Shown: one piece after another, positions 14,712 to 14,825 of the stretch | Layout: each line of letters starts with the position of its first letter | How positions within the stretch are numbered: position 1 is the stretch's first letter | NCBI GenBank assembly: GCA_030019485.1 | Contig: JASEEW010000026.1 | Location: forward strand, 1-14,825 | Length of the DNA: 14,825 nucleotides | Origin: Thermoplasmatales archaeon | GTDB taxonomy: Archaea; Thermoplasmatota; JASEFT01; JAUWIS01 | Direction of reading: 5' to 3' | The notes under the pieces: model-generated | The model's input: only the letters and a program-made list of their open reading frames with translations | The model's database searches: none | Told to the model about the DNA's origin: nothing | Translations under genes and position numbers: made by a program

Positions 14712-14782
14712 ATGAAAAGTTCAAAGTGCAAAGTGTAAAGTGCAAATTTTGCATTTTTCAATTTGCATTCTTCATTTTTCAC
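14712..14782. repeat. Long imperfect hairpin with AAAGTGY tandem units
   Basis: Arms 14712-14746 and 14748-14782 (35 nt each) pair around a single T. About 25 of 35 positions are complementary, with three further G-T pairs, and the inner stem TGCAAA/TTTGCA is perfect. The left arm contains three tandem 7-nt units AAAGTGC, AAAGTGT, AAAGTGC at 14723-14743. This looks like an intergenic palindromic repeat element (REP/MITE-like) or a strong RNA stem-loop. No target-site duplication or transposase is visible. Confidence 0.55.
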
Positions 14783-14792
14783 TAGTTATTAT

Positions 14793-14815
14793 GGAAAACG
14801 TTGAAAACGTTTTCC
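14793..14815. repeat. Perfect 10-nt-arm inverted repeat near the right edge
   Basis: GGAAAACGTT and AACGTTTTCC flank a GAA centre, giving a perfect 23-nt dyad that also repeats AAAACGTT directly. AT-rich sequence (TAATATTTTA) follows to the window end. It could be a regulator site for a gene outside the window, a terminator stem, or one end of a repeat element. The cut at the window edge prevents a choice. Confidence 0.55.
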
Positions 14816-14825
14816 TAATATTTTA

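Noticed and set aside
14712..14815. CRISPR array
   Set aside because: The repeats are inverted or 7-nt tandem, with no regular 28-37-nt repeats separated by unique spacers and no cas gene.

Overview
The window reads as chromosomal DNA of an AT-rich archaeon, most likely a euryarchaeote and perhaps related to Thermoplasmatota. Archaeal hallmarks are PurP (archaeal FAICAR synthetase), the AdoMet-dependent TYW1 of wyosine synthesis, a NreA-type repair protein, and TATA-like elements placed 22-30 nt upstream of start codons with no room for a leader. The lineage call is softer. It rests on a membrane protein with an outside propeller/Ig part and a cytoplasmic zinc ribbon, an architecture I associate with Thermoplasmatota.

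Layout from left to right: (1) the 3' end of a large surface protein, overlapping argS by 4 nt. (2) A small accessory island at 2545-3330: a repeat pair behind argS, a 50-residue minus-strand gene, and a ribbon-helix-helix/RelE-type toxin-antitoxin pair with a palindromic operator at its start. (3) TYW1. (4) A purine locus: purC on the minus strand, diverging from purP-larB-purE on the plus strand through one shared promoter. (5) A nitrilase-family amidohydrolase, a metallophosphoesterase and a Sua5-type threonylcarbamoyl-AMP synthase. The last two are broken by three single-base frameshifts, all in A runs. (6) An APC permease with a C-terminal PTS EIIA-like domain that has lost its phospho-histidine, then NreA and an SPL-like radical SAM protein in overlapping frames. 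(7) A gene-free end rich in inverted repeats.

PurE, PurC and PurP cover AIR to CAIR, CAIR to SAICAR and AICAR to FAICAR; PurB is not in the window. LarB, which makes the first intermediate of the nickel-pincer nucleotide from nicotinate adenine dinucleotide, sits inside this operon and keeps its catalytic residues. It is therefore a distant relative of its neighbour PurE rather than a second copy. TYW1 and Sua5 both modify tRNA near the anticodon (wyosine at 37 of tRNA-Phe; t6A at 37 of ANN-decoding tRNAs), and ArgRS is also a translation gene. NreA with the SPL-like enzyme suggests a DNA repair pair.

The window seems to use two initiation modes. First genes of transcripts look leaderless (TATA about 25 nt before ATG), while internal operon genes carry GGAGG-like sites. 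I found no tRNA, rRNA, CRISPR array or transposase. The least ordinary items are the EIIA-like permease tail, the cluster of A-run frameshifts, the shared purC/purP promoter, the uncatalogued small ORF at 2599-2751, and the palindromic elements at the right end.
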